NCBI GenBank assembly: GCA_031291325.1
Contig: JARLJG010000040.1
Location: 1-56,890, forward strand
From: Burkholderiaceae bacterium
Lineage (GTDB): Bacteria; Pseudomonadota; Gammaproteobacteria; Burkholderiales; Burkholderiaceae_D
DNA: 56,890 nt
Reading direction: 5' to 3'
In this document: piece by piece, positions 26,451 through 35,280 of the stretch
How the letters are laid out: every line of letters starts with the position of its first letter
Numbering within the stretch: the stretch's first letter is position 1
Position numbers and translations under genes: made by a program
Notes under the pieces: generated by a model
The model's database searches: none
Seen by the model: only the letters and a program-made list of their open reading frames with translations
What the model was told of the DNA's origin: nothing

Positions 26451-26681
26451 ATGGCCAGATGGTTCAAATTGACGCAAGACACCGACACGATCTTCATCAA
26501 TCGGGACAAGGTCGCCGTGGTCAAGATCAGAAGAGTTCAGGATGAGGCCCAGGTCAACGCCTGGTACGTGGTGGAATTCATCGGCCAGGCCGAGACCCCG
26601 CTATTCGACACCTCGTATGCCAATCCGGGCGATGCCGCCCAATTGGTCGAAGAGTTTTTGGTTGGCGACGAGCAGTATTGA
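26451..26681 (+). CDS. small hypothetical protein, 76 aa
   Basis: A soluble, acidic protein with alternating strands (WFKLTQDTDTIFINRDKVAV, then AWYVVEFIGQ) and a final acidic helix. It has the look of a small beta-barrel or SH3-like domain. AAGGAAA lies 5 bases upstream of the ATG. No family name can be given. It converges on the isocitrate dehydrogenase gene across a hairpin at 26704. Confidence 0.7.
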   Translation: MARWFKLTQDTDTIFINRDKVAVVKIRRVQDEAQVNAWYVVEFIGQAETPLFDTSYANPGDAAQLVEEFLVGDEQY

Positions 26682-26703
26682 TGTAGCGATGTATTCAATC
26701 TAT

Positions 26704-26729
26704 CGGCCGCGAGCACGCGCTCGCGGCCG
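26704..26729. terminator. bidirectional hairpin between convergent genes
   Basis: CGGCCGCGAGC, loop ACGC and the exact reverse complement. It lies 22 bp after the stop of the small gene and 10 bp after the stop of the minus-strand dehydrogenase. The T content after it is low on both sides. Confidence 0.55.
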
Positions 26730-26738
26730 CTTGCCGCA

Positions 26739-27788
26739 TTATTTACCCGCGTTAATCCGCTTCAACAAGGCCGCCGTGAATTCCTGCGTATTGGCCTTGC
26801 CGCCCAGGTCGCCGGTGCGCACATTGTCGACGTTCAAGGTCGCGTTGATCGCTTCGCGCAGGCGGTCGCCGAGGTCGACCCGTTCGACGTGGTCGAGCAT
26901 CATGGCCGCTGCCAGCATCAGCGCGATCGGGTTGGCGATGCCGCGCCCGGCGATGTCCGGCGCCGAGCCGTGCACTGCCTCGAAAATCGCCGCATGTTCG
27001 CCGATATTCGCGCCCGGCGCCATGCCCAGGCCGCCGACCAGGCCGGCGATTTCGTCGGAGAGGATATCGCCGAACAAATTGGTGGTCACCAGCACGTCGA
27101 ATTGCCACGGATTCATCACCAGCTTCATCGCGCAAGCGTCGACGATGATTTCCTCGAACGCGATCTTGTCCTTGTAATGCTCGGCGTGGATTTGCCGCGC
27201 GGTTTCCAGGAAGATGCCGGTCAGCGCCTTCATGATGTTGGCCTTGTGCACTGCCGTCACCTTCTTGCGGCCTTTGCGCACTGCATACTCGAAGGCGAAA
27301 TGGCAGATGCGGCGGCAACCCTGGCGGGTATTGATGCCGGTCGACATGCCGACCGCATGCGGGTCGCCGTCGATCGGGATGAAATGCTCGTAGCCCATGT
27401 ACAGGCCTTCGTTGTTTTCACGCACCAGCACCAGGTCGATATTGTCGAAGCGCCCGCCGGGGATGATGGTGGAAGCCGGACGCAGGTTGGCGTACAGCTT
27501 GAACTCTTCGCGCAGGCGCACGTTGGAAGAGCGATAGCCGCCGCCCGAAGGCGTCTCCAGCGGGCCTTTGAGCGCCAACTTGGTGCGCCGGATACTGTCC
27601 AGGCAAGCCTCGGGCAACGGATCGCCGCAGCTGGCCACGCCAGCCGCGCCGGCCACCTGGGTATCCCACACGAACGGCGCGCCCAACGCATCGAGCACCG
27701 CCAGGGTCGCTTGCGTGATTTCAGGGCCGATGCCGTCGCCGGGAATCAGGGTCGCCGCGATCGGGGCTTGGGGGGAAGTTGTCATCAT
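26739..27788 (-). CDS. NAD-dependent isocitrate dehydrogenase (IDH3-like)
   Basis: This 349-residue enzyme belongs to the isocitrate/isopropylmalate dehydrogenase family and probably oxidises isocitrate to 2-oxoglutarate. Visible marks are GDGIGPE near the N-terminus and GPLETPSGGGYRSSNVRLRE, with the substrate-binding serine and the arginines of an isocitrate site, followed by LYANLRP. VRENNEGLYMGYEH and the DEIAGLVGGLGMAPG metal-site loop come later. The length fits the short NAD-linked type. GGAGTAC stands before two adjacent ATGs (27788 and 27785). A role on another beta-decarboxylating substrate, such as tartrate or isopropylmalate, is less likely from the NLRP motif. Confidence 0.85.
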   Translation of the reverse strand: MMTTSPQAPIAATLIPGDGIGPEITQATLAVLDALGAPFVWDTQVAGAAGVASCGDPLPEACLDSIRRTKLALKGPLETPSGGGYRSSNVRLREEFKLYANLRPASTIIPGGRFDNIDLVLVRENNEGLYMGYEHFIPIDGDPHAVGMSTGINTRQGCRRICHFAFEYAVRKGRKKVTAVHKANIMKALTGIFLETARQIHAEHYKDKIAFEEIIVDACAMKLVMNPWQFDVLVTTNLFGDILSDEIAGLVGGLGMAPGANIGEHAAIFEAVHGSAPDIAGRGIANPIALMLAAAMMLDHVERVDLGDRLREAINATLNVDNVRTGDLGGKANTQEFTAALLKRINAGK

Positions 27789-28069
27789 GTACTCCGTGGT
27801 GAATGAATGTCGTAAGTCGAAGCCGCATTTCCCGTCGTAGTCGTGGCCAGGGACGCCAACCGGCAGGTCTTTGCACACAAACTGGATTTCCCCAATTTGA
27901 CCACCGGGCAGTCACGCAGAATTATCACAATGACAATTGTCGCAGCCGCGCGCCGGCAGCCCCTATTTTCGCATGTTATTCTCGATATTTGTTATGCAGA
28001 AACTACCGAAACGGATGTGTTGCCAATGTTGCGAACGAAGGCAATGCGGCGATAGATTGCGCCGCGCGG

Positions 28070-29353
28070 TCATTTCCTTGCGCGCAGCGGCAAGTGCAGC
28101 CAACCCAGCTTCGCCCACCGCCCTTTCTTGACCCACAGCACGATGCGAACCACAGGATCGTTGAGCCGTTTCTCGGCAGCGCGAGCGGCGGCGCGCCAGG
28201 ACGCAGCGTGGCCGGCCAGCCAATCGCGGGCCGCGACCAATTCATCGATTTGCGCCTGCATCGACTGGTATGCGCGCCGATGCGCGTCTTCCTGCTTCAG
28301 ATACGCGTCGCGGCGCGCGTCTTCCAGCTTCAAATACGCGTCGCGCTGCGTGTTTTCCAGCTTCAGATACGCTTGGTAAAGTTCGTTGTCCTGCCGGATC
28401 GCGCGCTCTTCCCAAAGCTGTCCGAGGCACCTCTCGCGATTTTCCAATTGTCGGATGTATTCCCGCATCTGGCTGACATTGGCGGTATCCGGTTTGACCA
28501 GTTCGTCCACATCGGTGGGAACATCCGCGCCGATGCGCTCGGCAAAGGCGCGCGGCATGGCAAGTTCGTGGCCGAATTTCCGGTACAGCTTCGCGATCGC
28601 TTCCAGATGCTGCGGCTGCGCGCAGGACGGGTCGAGGTCGCTCCATTGGCTTTCCCAGGTGAAATCGGATTCGCAGGACGATCCCGTGGAGACATTCAAG
28701 GTGTGGACGGTATCGAAGGCATCGAGCACGGCGGGATGAAAATCGATCTCCAGATACGAAAGCAGCGCGCGCAGCGTGGCTTCGCGCTCCAGCAGCAGCG
28801 CGTCGTAAGGAACCGCATGGCGCACCTGCGAATCGGGATGCAGGAGGATATGGGCGACAAATCCGAGAACCGCCCAAGATTGCCGTTCGTCCAATCCGAA
28901 GCGGTTCCGGTACGACATGACGATGTCGCACGGATGGCGCAGCACGGTGAAGTATTTCGCCTGTGGAAACACGTTGCGCATCGTGCTCCAGTAGAGGTCG
29001 GCTTTCTCGTCCCACAGCTCGGTCTCGAACAGCGCATGCGAAAAGGCGAAAGGTATCCCGATCGGCTTTTGGAACCAATGGGGTTTGTCGTCTTCCATCA
29101 GCGCCAGGAAGCCTTCGCGGACGAAGCGCGCGATCTCGCCGTCCACCGACGCCGATGCCCGCTTGAGCAAGTTCGCACCGATATGCGAAATCGAGCGTTG
29201 CCCGGCATTCCACAAGTCGAAGATCAGGTCGACGGTTTCTCCGTTGGAACTGCAATCGGGATGCCGGTCGAATATATCGGAAAACAAGGTGGTGCCAGAC
29301 CGTCCAGCGGAAATGAGAACGATCGGCGCGGATATATTCTTTCTATTCGGCAT
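28070..29353 (-). CDS. sulfotransferase-family protein with C-terminal coiled-coil repeats
   Basis: This 427-residue protein has the 5'-phosphosulfate-binding loop SAGRSGTTL at 15-23 and a 3'-phosphate-binding segment VLRHPCDIVMSYRNRFG near 140. It should therefore transfer sulfate from PAPS to a carbohydrate or other acceptor. The C-terminal third is unusual: a charged helical region with four near-tandem 11-residue repeats (AYLKLENTQRD and relatives, about 325-370), probably a coiled coil, then a basic tail. No glycan operon is adjacent, so the acceptor is unknown. GAGG is just upstream of the start. The 281 bp to the dehydrogenase start hold nothing recognisable. Confidence 0.8.
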   Translation of the reverse strand: MPNRKNISAPIVLISAGRSGTTLFSDIFDRHPDCSSNGETVDLIFDLWNAGQRSISHIGANLLKRASASVDGEIARFVREGFLALMEDDKPHWFQKPIGIPFAFSHALFETELWDEKADLYWSTMRNVFPQAKYFTVLRHPCDIVMSYRNRFGLDERQSWAVLGFVAHILLHPDSQVRHAVPYDALLLEREATLRALLSYLEIDFHPAVLDAFDTVHTLNVSTGSSCESDFTWESQWSDLDPSCAQPQHLEAIAKLYRKFGHELAMPRAFAERIGADVPTDVDELVKPDTANVSQMREYIRQLENRERCLGQLWEERAIRQDNELYQAYLKLENTQRDAYLKLEDARRDAYLKQEDAHRRAYQSMQAQIDELVAARDWLAGHAASWRAAARAAEKRLNDPVVRIVLWVKKGRWAKLGWLHLPLRARK

Positions 29354-29799
29354 GACGCCTCATTTCCTCATTTCCTCAGGGCTGTCGGCGCAAGCGCAAT
29401 GCAGCAGCACGGCTTCGACGACGCGACCCGAATCCTGCATCAACAAAATGAGCAATCCTCCGGGATGCCCTCCCGCAAAACCGCAAACCTTAGCCATCGT
29501 CGCCGCGAAGATCGAACTTTTTGTCGCACAGCACCGGCAACACTGCGAGCTTACTGCATTTGCTTATTTAGTATTTACTATATTTCACAATTACGTCTTG
29601 CCACGCAATCGTTACACTTTTTTACCAGGTGAAATAATTCGCAGCAATTTTCGCGCGCAATTTTTGGGCAGCGCGCCCTTTTCAAGTGCAGGCCTCGCCT
29701 CTGCGCGCTATAGCGCGGCACGCGGCATTGATGTTTGCCGATAAGGGGCAAATCTGAAAATTGCAGAATAGATATCGAAACAACCGCGTAACGACATCT
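29354..29799. other. AT-rich gene-less stretch
   Basis: 446 bp between two minus-strand genes, with an AT-rich core around 29560-29640. It should hold the promoter of the sulfotransferase gene. I found no open frame with a start signal, no repeat and no convincing hairpin. Confidence 0.5.
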
Positions 29800-30504
29800 T
29801 CAATAGAAGCGCTTGATCGCCTGCAGCGAGCGTGCATAGCTATGCGCAATCTGGGCGTCGCAATAACGGTGCTGGCTGCCCACCGGGCAGGCGACGCGCG
29901 CCAGGCAAGTGCTCTGGCACAGCGAATCGGCCTGTTTGCGGTAAGCCGCGCACGTGCCGAAGTCGAATTGCCCGCCCGCCAGCGCGCCGGCGGGACAATG
30001 CGCGATGCAGACCTTGCCGGCGCAACTGTCGCAGGCTGCACCGCCGGCCTCCGGCTGGCTCGCCTCGAACGAGGTATCGGCCAGCACCAGCGCACGGTAG
30101 GCGAACCAGGTGCCCCATTGATGGTCGATGCCGATCCGCAACGGGGTCGGATGATGCCATCCCGCAAGACTGCCCAAAGTTTGCAGGCCGATTGCCGCCG
30201 GGCCGGGATAGAGGATTTCAAAACGCTGCTGCGGCAGGCATTGCGAAAACCAGGCGCGCACCGTCGCCAGCGTGAAGTCGTCGATCGGGTCGTCCGAGTC
30301 GATCCCAGACTCTTGCAGCGCCTGCCACATGCGCCGTCCGCCGTGGCCGATCAAGATCAGTTGCCGGTAGCGCTCGATGTCCGGGCAGCTCGCGCGCACC
30401 GACGCGGCAACGGCGGCGGGCAAGGCATCGAGATCGAACACCGCGTGCCGATTCAAACCTGCGCCGTCGAGCATGGCGCGCTCGAAAGTCTGAAATGCTT
30501 CCAT
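29800..30504 (-). CDS. 4Fe-4S ferredoxin-type protein, epoxyqueuosine-reductase-like
   Basis: This 234-residue soluble protein ends in a cysteine-rich region: CDSCAGKVCIAHCPAGAL, then a second set with CAAY, CQSTCLARVACPVG and HRYC. Together they could bind two 4Fe-4S clusters, as in the C-terminal part of epoxyqueuosine-reductase-like proteins. The N-terminal part (ILIGHGGRRMWQAL) also fits that wider group. It is too short and diverged to be the housekeeping QueG itself. AAGGGA lies 5 bases before the ATG. It is divergent from the CBS gene. The redox partner and substrate are unknown. Confidence 0.75.
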   Translation of the reverse strand: MEAFQTFERAMLDGAGLNRHAVFDLDALPAAVAASVRASCPDIERYRQLILIGHGGRRMWQALQESGIDSDDPIDDFTLATVRAWFSQCLPQQRFEILYPGPAAIGLQTLGSLAGWHHPTPLRIGIDHQWGTWFAYRALVLADTSFEASQPEAGGAACDSCAGKVCIAHCPAGALAGGQFDFGTCAAYRKQADSLCQSTCLARVACPVGSQHRYCDAQIAHSYARSLQAIKRFY

Positions 30505-30646
30505 GTTTCCCTTTAACGCGGATCGCCGCCGCCCGCCTTCAAAGCGCTATTTTAACCGCGTCGGCACATGCGCTATTGTCAAGCTCGGCCAAATAGCACA
30601 AGATACAAGTTGCAAGCACGATTCCAACAACCACCTGGAGGCCATC

Positions 30647-31087
30647 ATGCAAACCGTCGCACACATCCTGCAATCCAAATCGAACAACAGCATTTGCAGC
30701 ATCGCGCCCAGCGCGCCGGTACAAGAAGCGCTCAAGCTGTTGGCCGAAAAGGGAATCGGCGCGCTGATGGTGTTGGAAGGCGACAAGATCGCCGGCATCC
30801 TGAGCGAACGCGACTACACCCGCAAGGTCGAATTCCTCGGCCGCACCGCTGCCACCACGCAGGTGCGCGACATCATGACCGCATCGGTCATTTGCGTCGG
30901 CCCGCAGCACACCAACGAACAGTGCATGGCGTTGATGACGGAAAACCGGCTGCGCCATCTGCCGGTGGTGGAAAACGACAAGCTGGTCGGCCTGATCTCG
31001 ATCGGCGACCTGGTCAAAGACATCATTTCCGAACAACAATTCACCATCAAGCAGTTGGAGCATTACATCCACGGCCCGCGCGGGTAA
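30647..31087 (+). CDS. two-CBS-domain protein, 146 aa
   Basis: Two CBS motifs in tandem make a single Bateman module: the first covers about residues 10-70 (VQEALKLLAEKGIGALMVLEG, GILSERDY) and the second about 75-135 (VRDIMTASVICVGPQH, then RLRHLPVVENDKLVGLISIGD). Such stand-alone pairs bind adenine nucleotides and are often regulators of unknown targets. GGAGG lies 5 bases upstream of the ATG at 30647, which rules out the longer open frame. A gene for a conserved protein follows 109 bp later. Confidence 0.88.
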   Translation: MQTVAHILQSKSNNSICSIAPSAPVQEALKLLAEKGIGALMVLEGDKIAGILSERDYTRKVEFLGRTAATTQVRDIMTASVICVGPQHTNEQCMALMTENRLRHLPVVENDKLVGLISIGDLVKDIISEQQFTIKQLEHYIHGPRG

Positions 31088-31195
31088 AAGGCGGGGGCGG
31101 TTTTTACGAAAATCGCCCCGGCGGACGAAAGCGCCGGAAAATCGATGCGGCGGCGGCAGCCGAACGCAGGGCAGTCACAACGCACCGGAACTTTC

Positions 31196-31798
31196 ATGGA
31201 CGAACGAATTGAATCTTTGCTGCACCAAATCGGCGTATTGGAGGATGAGCTGAAAAACGCGTTGCGCGAGCGCGAGAGCCCGTTGCACTTCCACATCAAG
31301 GGAAAGCGCGTGGAATTCGAGCAAGCGGTCAAGACTGCGCATCGCAAGTTGAAGGTTGGACTGATGCAATGGCTAGTGACCAGTCGTCCGCAAAACTTTC
31401 TGACCGCGCCGTTTATCTATGCGCTGATAATTCCATTTTCACTTCTCGATTTATTTGTCAGCATCTACCAGGCAGTCTGCTTTCGCATTTACCGGATTGA
31501 ACGGGTCAAGCGCTCCGACTACATCGCCATCGATCGGGGAATGTTGGGATATCTGAACGCCATCGAAAAAATGCATTGCGTCTATTGCGAGTACGTCAAT
31601 GGCCTCCTCGCCTACGTCACGGAAATTGCGGCGCGCACCGAACAATACTGGTGTCCAATAAAGCATGCGCACAAAGTGCTGGGGACGCATGCCCGCTACC
31701 AACGCTTTCTTGAATATGGCGATGCGGAAAACTATCAACGCAAGCTCGAGGAAATTCGCAGCGAACTCACGCAAGAAGATCGGAATCCCCCCGCATAG
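31196..31798 (+). CDS. conserved hypothetical membrane-associated protein, 200 aa
   Basis: The N-terminal 60 residues are charged and helical (MDERIESLLHQIGVLEDEL). A single strong hydrophobic stretch at about 68-92 (Phe, Ile, Leu-rich) follows. A cytoplasmic-looking domain with CVYCEYVNG and WCPIKHAH then completes it; the Cys and His could bind metal. I do not recognise a named family. The start at 31196 is supported by CGGAA 6 bases upstream. It may be cotranscribed with the CBS gene. Confidence 0.7.
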   Translation: MDERIESLLHQIGVLEDELKNALRERESPLHFHIKGKRVEFEQAVKTAHRKLKVGLMQWLVTSRPQNFLTAPFIYALIIPFSLLDLFVSIYQAVCFRIYRIERVKRSDYIAIDRGMLGYLNAIEKMHCVYCEYVNGLLAYVTEIAARTEQYWCPIKHAHKVLGTHARYQRFLEYGDAENYQRKLEEIRSELTQEDRNPPA

Positions 31799-31895
31799 AC
31801 TCCCTGTGCATGCGCGGCAACATTGCACTGCGCGCAACCGTCAAAATTCGCGTTGCTCCAGGCGAATTCAAATGTCACACGCCGCGACATCGCAT

Positions 31896-31934
31896 TTGAC
31901 ATAGATCAAAGTGTCGCCGGCGCCAGGCCATAAT
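31896..31934 (+). promoter_or_regulatory. FNR/ANR-type box and -10 ahead of the small heat-shock gene
   Basis: TTGACATAGATCAA (31896-31909) fits TTGAY-N4-RTCAA. CATAAT (31929-31934) or the overlapping TAATAT is centred 29-31 bp downstream, class II geometry. A start near 31941 would give a 175-base leader that includes the hairpin at 31996. Confidence 0.55.
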
Positions 31935-31995
31935 ATTAAAAGAGACGATGGCATCCGTGCTTTTCCTGAAGGAAAAGCCGGTTGTCGCGTCTTGC

Positions 31996-32024
31996 GCGCG
32001 CGCATCGCCATTCGATGCGCGCGC
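31996..32024 (+). promoter_or_regulatory. GC-rich leader hairpin of the small heat-shock gene
   Basis: GCGCGCGCATCG, loop CCATT and the exact reverse complement. If transcribed from the upstream promoter it forms a very stable 12-bp stem about 90 bases before the ATG. It could be an RNA stabiliser or an attenuator; no T run follows. Confidence 0.45.
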
Positions 32025-32116
32025 GGCAAGTAAAGCGCGTCGGCAAGACGTGTTTTACATCGATCACATTACCGGGCATTTCCTAAAGTTAACCACAGAC
32101 TGAATAGGTAAATATC

Positions 32117-32554
32117 ATGGCAAATCTTTCTATCTACGATCCATTCAACACGCGCTTGAATCGGATTTTCAATCATCTCCTTTGGAACTCCCCTTCCTTG
32201 CTCGACGAGCAAGATCCCACGCAAGCATTGAAGCTCAAGCTTGACGTCTCCGAAGACGAGAAAAATTATACGGTTCATGCCGACTTGCCGGGCGTGAAAA
32301 AAGAAGACATTCGCGTCAGCGTCGAAGGAAATCAAGTGACGATCAGCGCCGAGCTCAATACCCGGAAAGAGGAAAAGAAGGACAAGAACGTCATTTACTC
32401 CGAGCGCTACGAAGGCAAAGTGTTCCGCAGCTTTACGCTCGACCGCGGCGTCGACGAGTCCAAGGCAGAAGCGAAATATGCCGACGGCGTGCTGGTATTG
32501 ACGCTGCCAAAAAAGACCGACGGCAATAACAGCAAGCAGTTGGAAGTGAAGTAG
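32117..32554 (+). CDS. small heat-shock protein (Hsp20/alpha-crystallin)
   Basis: This 145-residue ATP-independent holdase binds unfolding proteins. The alpha-crystallin domain spans about 40-140: KLDVSEDEKNYTVHADLPGV, KKEDIRVSVEGNQVTISAEL, then the ERYEGKVFRSFTL strand and YADGVLVLTLPKK. The short N-terminal arm (SIYDPFNTRLNRIF) is typical of oligomerising members. The usual C-terminal IxI motif is reduced to a Leu-Glu-Val end. An FNR-like promoter rather than an obvious sigma32 site precedes it, so induction by low oxygen is suggested. The gene is solitary. Confidence 0.92.
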   Translation: MANLSIYDPFNTRLNRIFNHLLWNSPSLLDEQDPTQALKLKLDVSEDEKNYTVHADLPGVKKEDIRVSVEGNQVTISAELNTRKEEKKDKNVIYSERYEGKVFRSFTLDRGVDESKAEAKYADGVLVLTLPKKTDGNNSKQLEVK

Positions 32555-32615
32555 TCCCGTGGCGGCTTTACGTCGGGGACGCATCGATATTTAACTGCGC
32601 CTGACAAGGAAAAAA

Positions 32616-32661
32616 GGGGCCGCATCGAATGCGACGGGCAACAAATATTCGACGCTGCCCC
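32616..32661 (+). repeat. ATTCGACGCTGCCCC hairpin after the heat-shock gene
   Basis: 15-base arms with two mismatches around a 16-base loop, starting 62 bp after the stop; flanked by an A6 run on the left and CTTCG on the right. A close relative with 15-base arms lies at 37163-37204. It may act as a 3'-end structure. Confidence 0.55.
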
Positions 32662-32708
32662 TTCGATTCCCCGGCAAGCTGTCGTTGAAAGAAACAATTC
32701 AGGGAAAA

Positions 32709-32737
32709 TTGCGCCAAATTTAATTTGTATATATGAT
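32709..32737 (+). promoter_or_regulatory. sigma70-type promoter of the 40-codon gene
   Basis: TTGCGC (32709-32714), 17-bp AT-rich spacer, TATGAT (32732-32737). The surrounding 60 bp are the most AT-rich in this part of the window. The transcript would start near 32744, 42 bases before the ATG. Confidence 0.5.
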
Positions 32738-32785
32738 ATAAATCGTATATCTTAAATGTCAGAACAAATTAAAGGGGGAGGCGCC

Positions 32786-32908
32786 ATGAAATTGATACTT
32801 TCTTTGCTCGCACGCTTGAAGGCTCGACCCATGCACGACGACAATCTGCGCACCTCCGATAGTCAATCATCGGTAAGCGGTTACGCCGTCATCGTCAAAG
32901 GTCATTGA
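32786..32908 (+). CDS. small protein, 40 aa
   Basis: A short gene with an outstanding ribosome binding site (GGGGGAGG, 4 bases before the ATG) and a well-formed promoter 42 bases upstream. The product starts MKLILSLLARLKARP, an amphipathic basic helix, and continues with an acidic, Ser-rich stretch to GYAVIVKGH. No homologue is known to me. The location between a heat-shock gene and a phosphate transporter suggests a stress-related small protein, but that is inference. It is followed by 260 bp without a gene. Confidence 0.5.
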   Translation: MKLILSLLARLKARPMHDDNLRTSDSQSSVSGYAVIVKGH

Positions 32909-33169
32909 ACGCCATCGCTTTGCAATGATCGCCGTGCCAGGATATTTTCGTCGTCTTTTTTGGAGCGTTGCGTGGACAGTTGCATTGCAAATAGCCAGTT
33001 TGTAAGGGACATCGCCTCGTTGCAAGATCAGTAGGCCCCCGGCCTGCCCGTCTTGCTCCGACAAGACGGGTTCATTCAGGGCGCGCCGCGTTCATTTTCC
33101 CGTTATCGATGTCTTCGACCACGCTTATGGTCTGAGGAAATTCGCTTCCCGGCCAAACAGGGGATGAAT

Positions 33170-34897
33170 ATGGGTATTACCGTTTTATTGGATCTGATGG
33201 GTGGCGTGGCGCTCCTGCTATGGGGCCTGCACATGGTGCATAGCGGTATCGTGCGCGCTTTCGGGGCCCGCATCAGACGCGCTTTGCAAGCCGTCCTGAA
33301 AAGCCGCATCCGCGCATTTTTTGCCGGCCTAGGGGTGACCGCCCTGTTGCAAAGCAGCACCGCGACGGCCCTGATGCTGTCTTCCTTTTCCGCTGCCGGC
33401 ATGGTCGACCTGGCGCCGGCGCTGGCTGTCATGCTGGGCGCGAACGTCGGCACGACGCTCATCGTCCAGCTGCTTTCTTTCGATTCCTCGGTAGTCGCGC
33501 CGATTCTGCTCATTACCGGCGTGCTTGCCTTCAAGCGCAGCGCCAGGACGCTAACCAGGGATTTGGGTCGGGTCGCCATCGGCCTGGGCCTGATGCTGCT
33601 TTCACTGCACATCTTGCTGACCAGCCTGGCGCCGGCTGAAAACGCGCCGCTGGTGCGCGAACTGCTGAGCGCAATTACCGACCAGCCGGTGTTGACCCTG
33701 CTGATCGGCGCCTTGCTGACCTGGGCCGCCCATTCCAGCGTCGCCACCGTCATGCTCACCATGTCCCTGGCCTACTCCGGCTTTATCGGGCCGGTGGCAG
33801 CCTTTGCGCTGGTGCTCGGCGCCAACCTGGGCAGTGCGCTTAATCCCTTGTTCGAAGGCCTCTCGGGCGAAAACCCGGCGCATCGGCGCTTGCCGGTCGG
33901 GAATTTGATCAATCGCGTGGTCGGCTGCCTGCTGTTTTTGCCTTTCCTCACGCCGATTGCCAGGCTGCTCGGCCAGATCGAACCCAATCAAGTTCGCCTG
34001 GCGGCGGATTTCCATACCTTCTTCAACGTCGTCATGGCGCTATTGTTCATGTTGCCGCTGACTTTGCTGGTGCGTTTTCTGGAACGGATTTTGCCGGATG
34101 TGAAAAACGCGACCGATCCGTCCTTGCCGCTCTACCTGGACGAAAGCGCGCTGGAAACTCCTTCCGTCGCGCTCGCCTGCGCCGCCCGCGAGACCTTGCA
34201 CATGGGCGATATCGTCGAGACCATGTTGCGGCAGGCCATGACAGCGATACTCACCAACGATCGCAAACTGGTTGCCGAAGTATGCCGCAAGGACAATGCA
34301 GTCGATCGCCTGCACGAAGCGATCAAATTTTATGTCGTCAAGGTGACCAGCGACAGCCTCGAGCCGCCGGAAGGCAACCGGGCGATGGAAATCATGGCGC
34401 TGTCGATCAATCTGGAACATGTCGGCGACATTGTCGACAAGAACCTGATGGAGCTGGCCAACAAGAAAATCAAGCGGCAGTTGCAGTTTTCCCGCGAGGG
34501 CGCGGCAGAACTCGAAGAGTTCCACAAGATCATCATCGACAATCTGAAATTGGCTTTCGGCATTTTCCTGTCGGGCGACGTGAAGGCGGCACGTCAATTG
34601 CTCGACGCCAAGACGAAGATTCGCGCGCTGGAAATGGCGGCATCGGAAAACCACATGGCGCGGCTGCGGGAAGGACGACTCGAAAGCATTGAAACGAGCT
34701 CGCTGCACCTCGATATCCTGCGCGACTTGAAGCGCATCCATTCGCACATTTGCGCAACGGCGTATCCGGTGCTCGAAGCGGCGGGGGAATTGCAAACGTC
34801 GCGGCTCAAGCCCACGCAAAACCAGGATATGGGAAACGAGGAAAACGCCGCCTCGCATTCTGGAAACAAAATCAAACAACCAGGCGTTGCGCGCTGA
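33170..34897 (+). CDS. Na/Pi-cotransporter family protein with PhoU-like C-terminal domain
   Basis: This 575-residue inner-membrane protein belongs to the NptA/YjbB group. The N-terminal half (about 1-310) has eight or more membrane helices and the paired family repeats, with LLQSSTATALMLSSFSAAG near residue 58 and LTWAAHSSVATVMLTMSLAYS near 182; the QSS and HSS motifs bind substrate. The C-terminal part (about 340-545) is helical and PhoU-like (EIMALSINLEHVGDIVDKNL). Such proteins usually export phosphate. The start at 33170 is chosen since GGGG lies 6 bases before this second ATG. Possible metabolic link: the window also encodes a polyphosphate enzyme. Confidence 0.88.
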   Translation: MGITVLLDLMGGVALLLWGLHMVHSGIVRAFGARIRRALQAVLKSRIRAFFAGLGVTALLQSSTATALMLSSFSAAGMVDLAPALAVMLGANVGTTLIVQLLSFDSSVVAPILLITGVLAFKRSARTLTRDLGRVAIGLGLMLLSLHILLTSLAPAENAPLVRELLSAITDQPVLTLLIGALLTWAAHSSVATVMLTMSLAYSGFIGPVAAFALVLGANLGSALNPLFEGLSGENPAHRRLPVGNLINRVVGCLLFLPFLTPIARLLGQIEPNQVRLAADFHTFFNVVMALLFMLPLTLLVRFLERILPDVKNATDPSLPLYLDESALETPSVALACAARETLHMGDIVETMLRQAMTAILTNDRKLVAEVCRKDNAVDRLHEAIKFYVVKVTSDSLEPPEGNRAMEIMALSINLEHVGDIVDKNLMELANKKIKRQLQFSREGAAELEEFHKIIIDNLKLAFGIFLSGDVKAARQLLDAKTKIRALEMAASENHMARLREGRLESIETSSLHLDILRDLKRIHSHICATAYPVLEAAGELQTSRLKPTQNQDMGNEENAASHSGNKIKQPGVAR

Positions 34898-35062
34898 TCG
34901 ACGCCATCGTGGCCGGGGTTGAATTCGGCGAACACGAACGATTCGGCGCTATCCTCGCTACGCAATGGTGACCTGCAATATGGCTTTTCAATTAAGATTT
35001 TGCATGGGCGCGCGCGCCAAATCGAGCCGGATCAAAAACCACAAAAATTGCGCAAAAACATC

Positions 35063-35091
35063 TTGCTACATGGAAATACTGGCTATACAAT
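35063..35091 (+). promoter_or_regulatory. candidate sigma70 promoter ahead of the cache MCP
   Basis: TTGCTA (35063-35068), 17-bp spacer, TACAAT (35086-35091). The leader to the ATG at 35328 would be about 230 bases and includes the palindrome at 35281. The rest of the 430-bp gap from 34898 shows nothing. Confidence 0.35.
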
Positions 35092-35280
35092 GTGAATTGT
35101 AAATCGTATTATTGTTAATCGCGCCATCCAGATGCTGGGAACGCTCCGAGAATTGCGTGTCCGGGCGATGTCCGCGAAAGTTGTTGATCTAGCACCGCCC
35201 CTCCACGCGGTCAATCGTTAGCCCGCCGGCCCCATCCTGCCGACTTTCAAGTCTAAATTTATTTTTGCGAAACGCGTCGC

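Noticed and set aside
32054-32067. Second FNR-like site before the heat-shock gene
   Set aside because: TTTACATCGATCAC matches only 7 of 10 half-site positions and has no -10 at the right distance.
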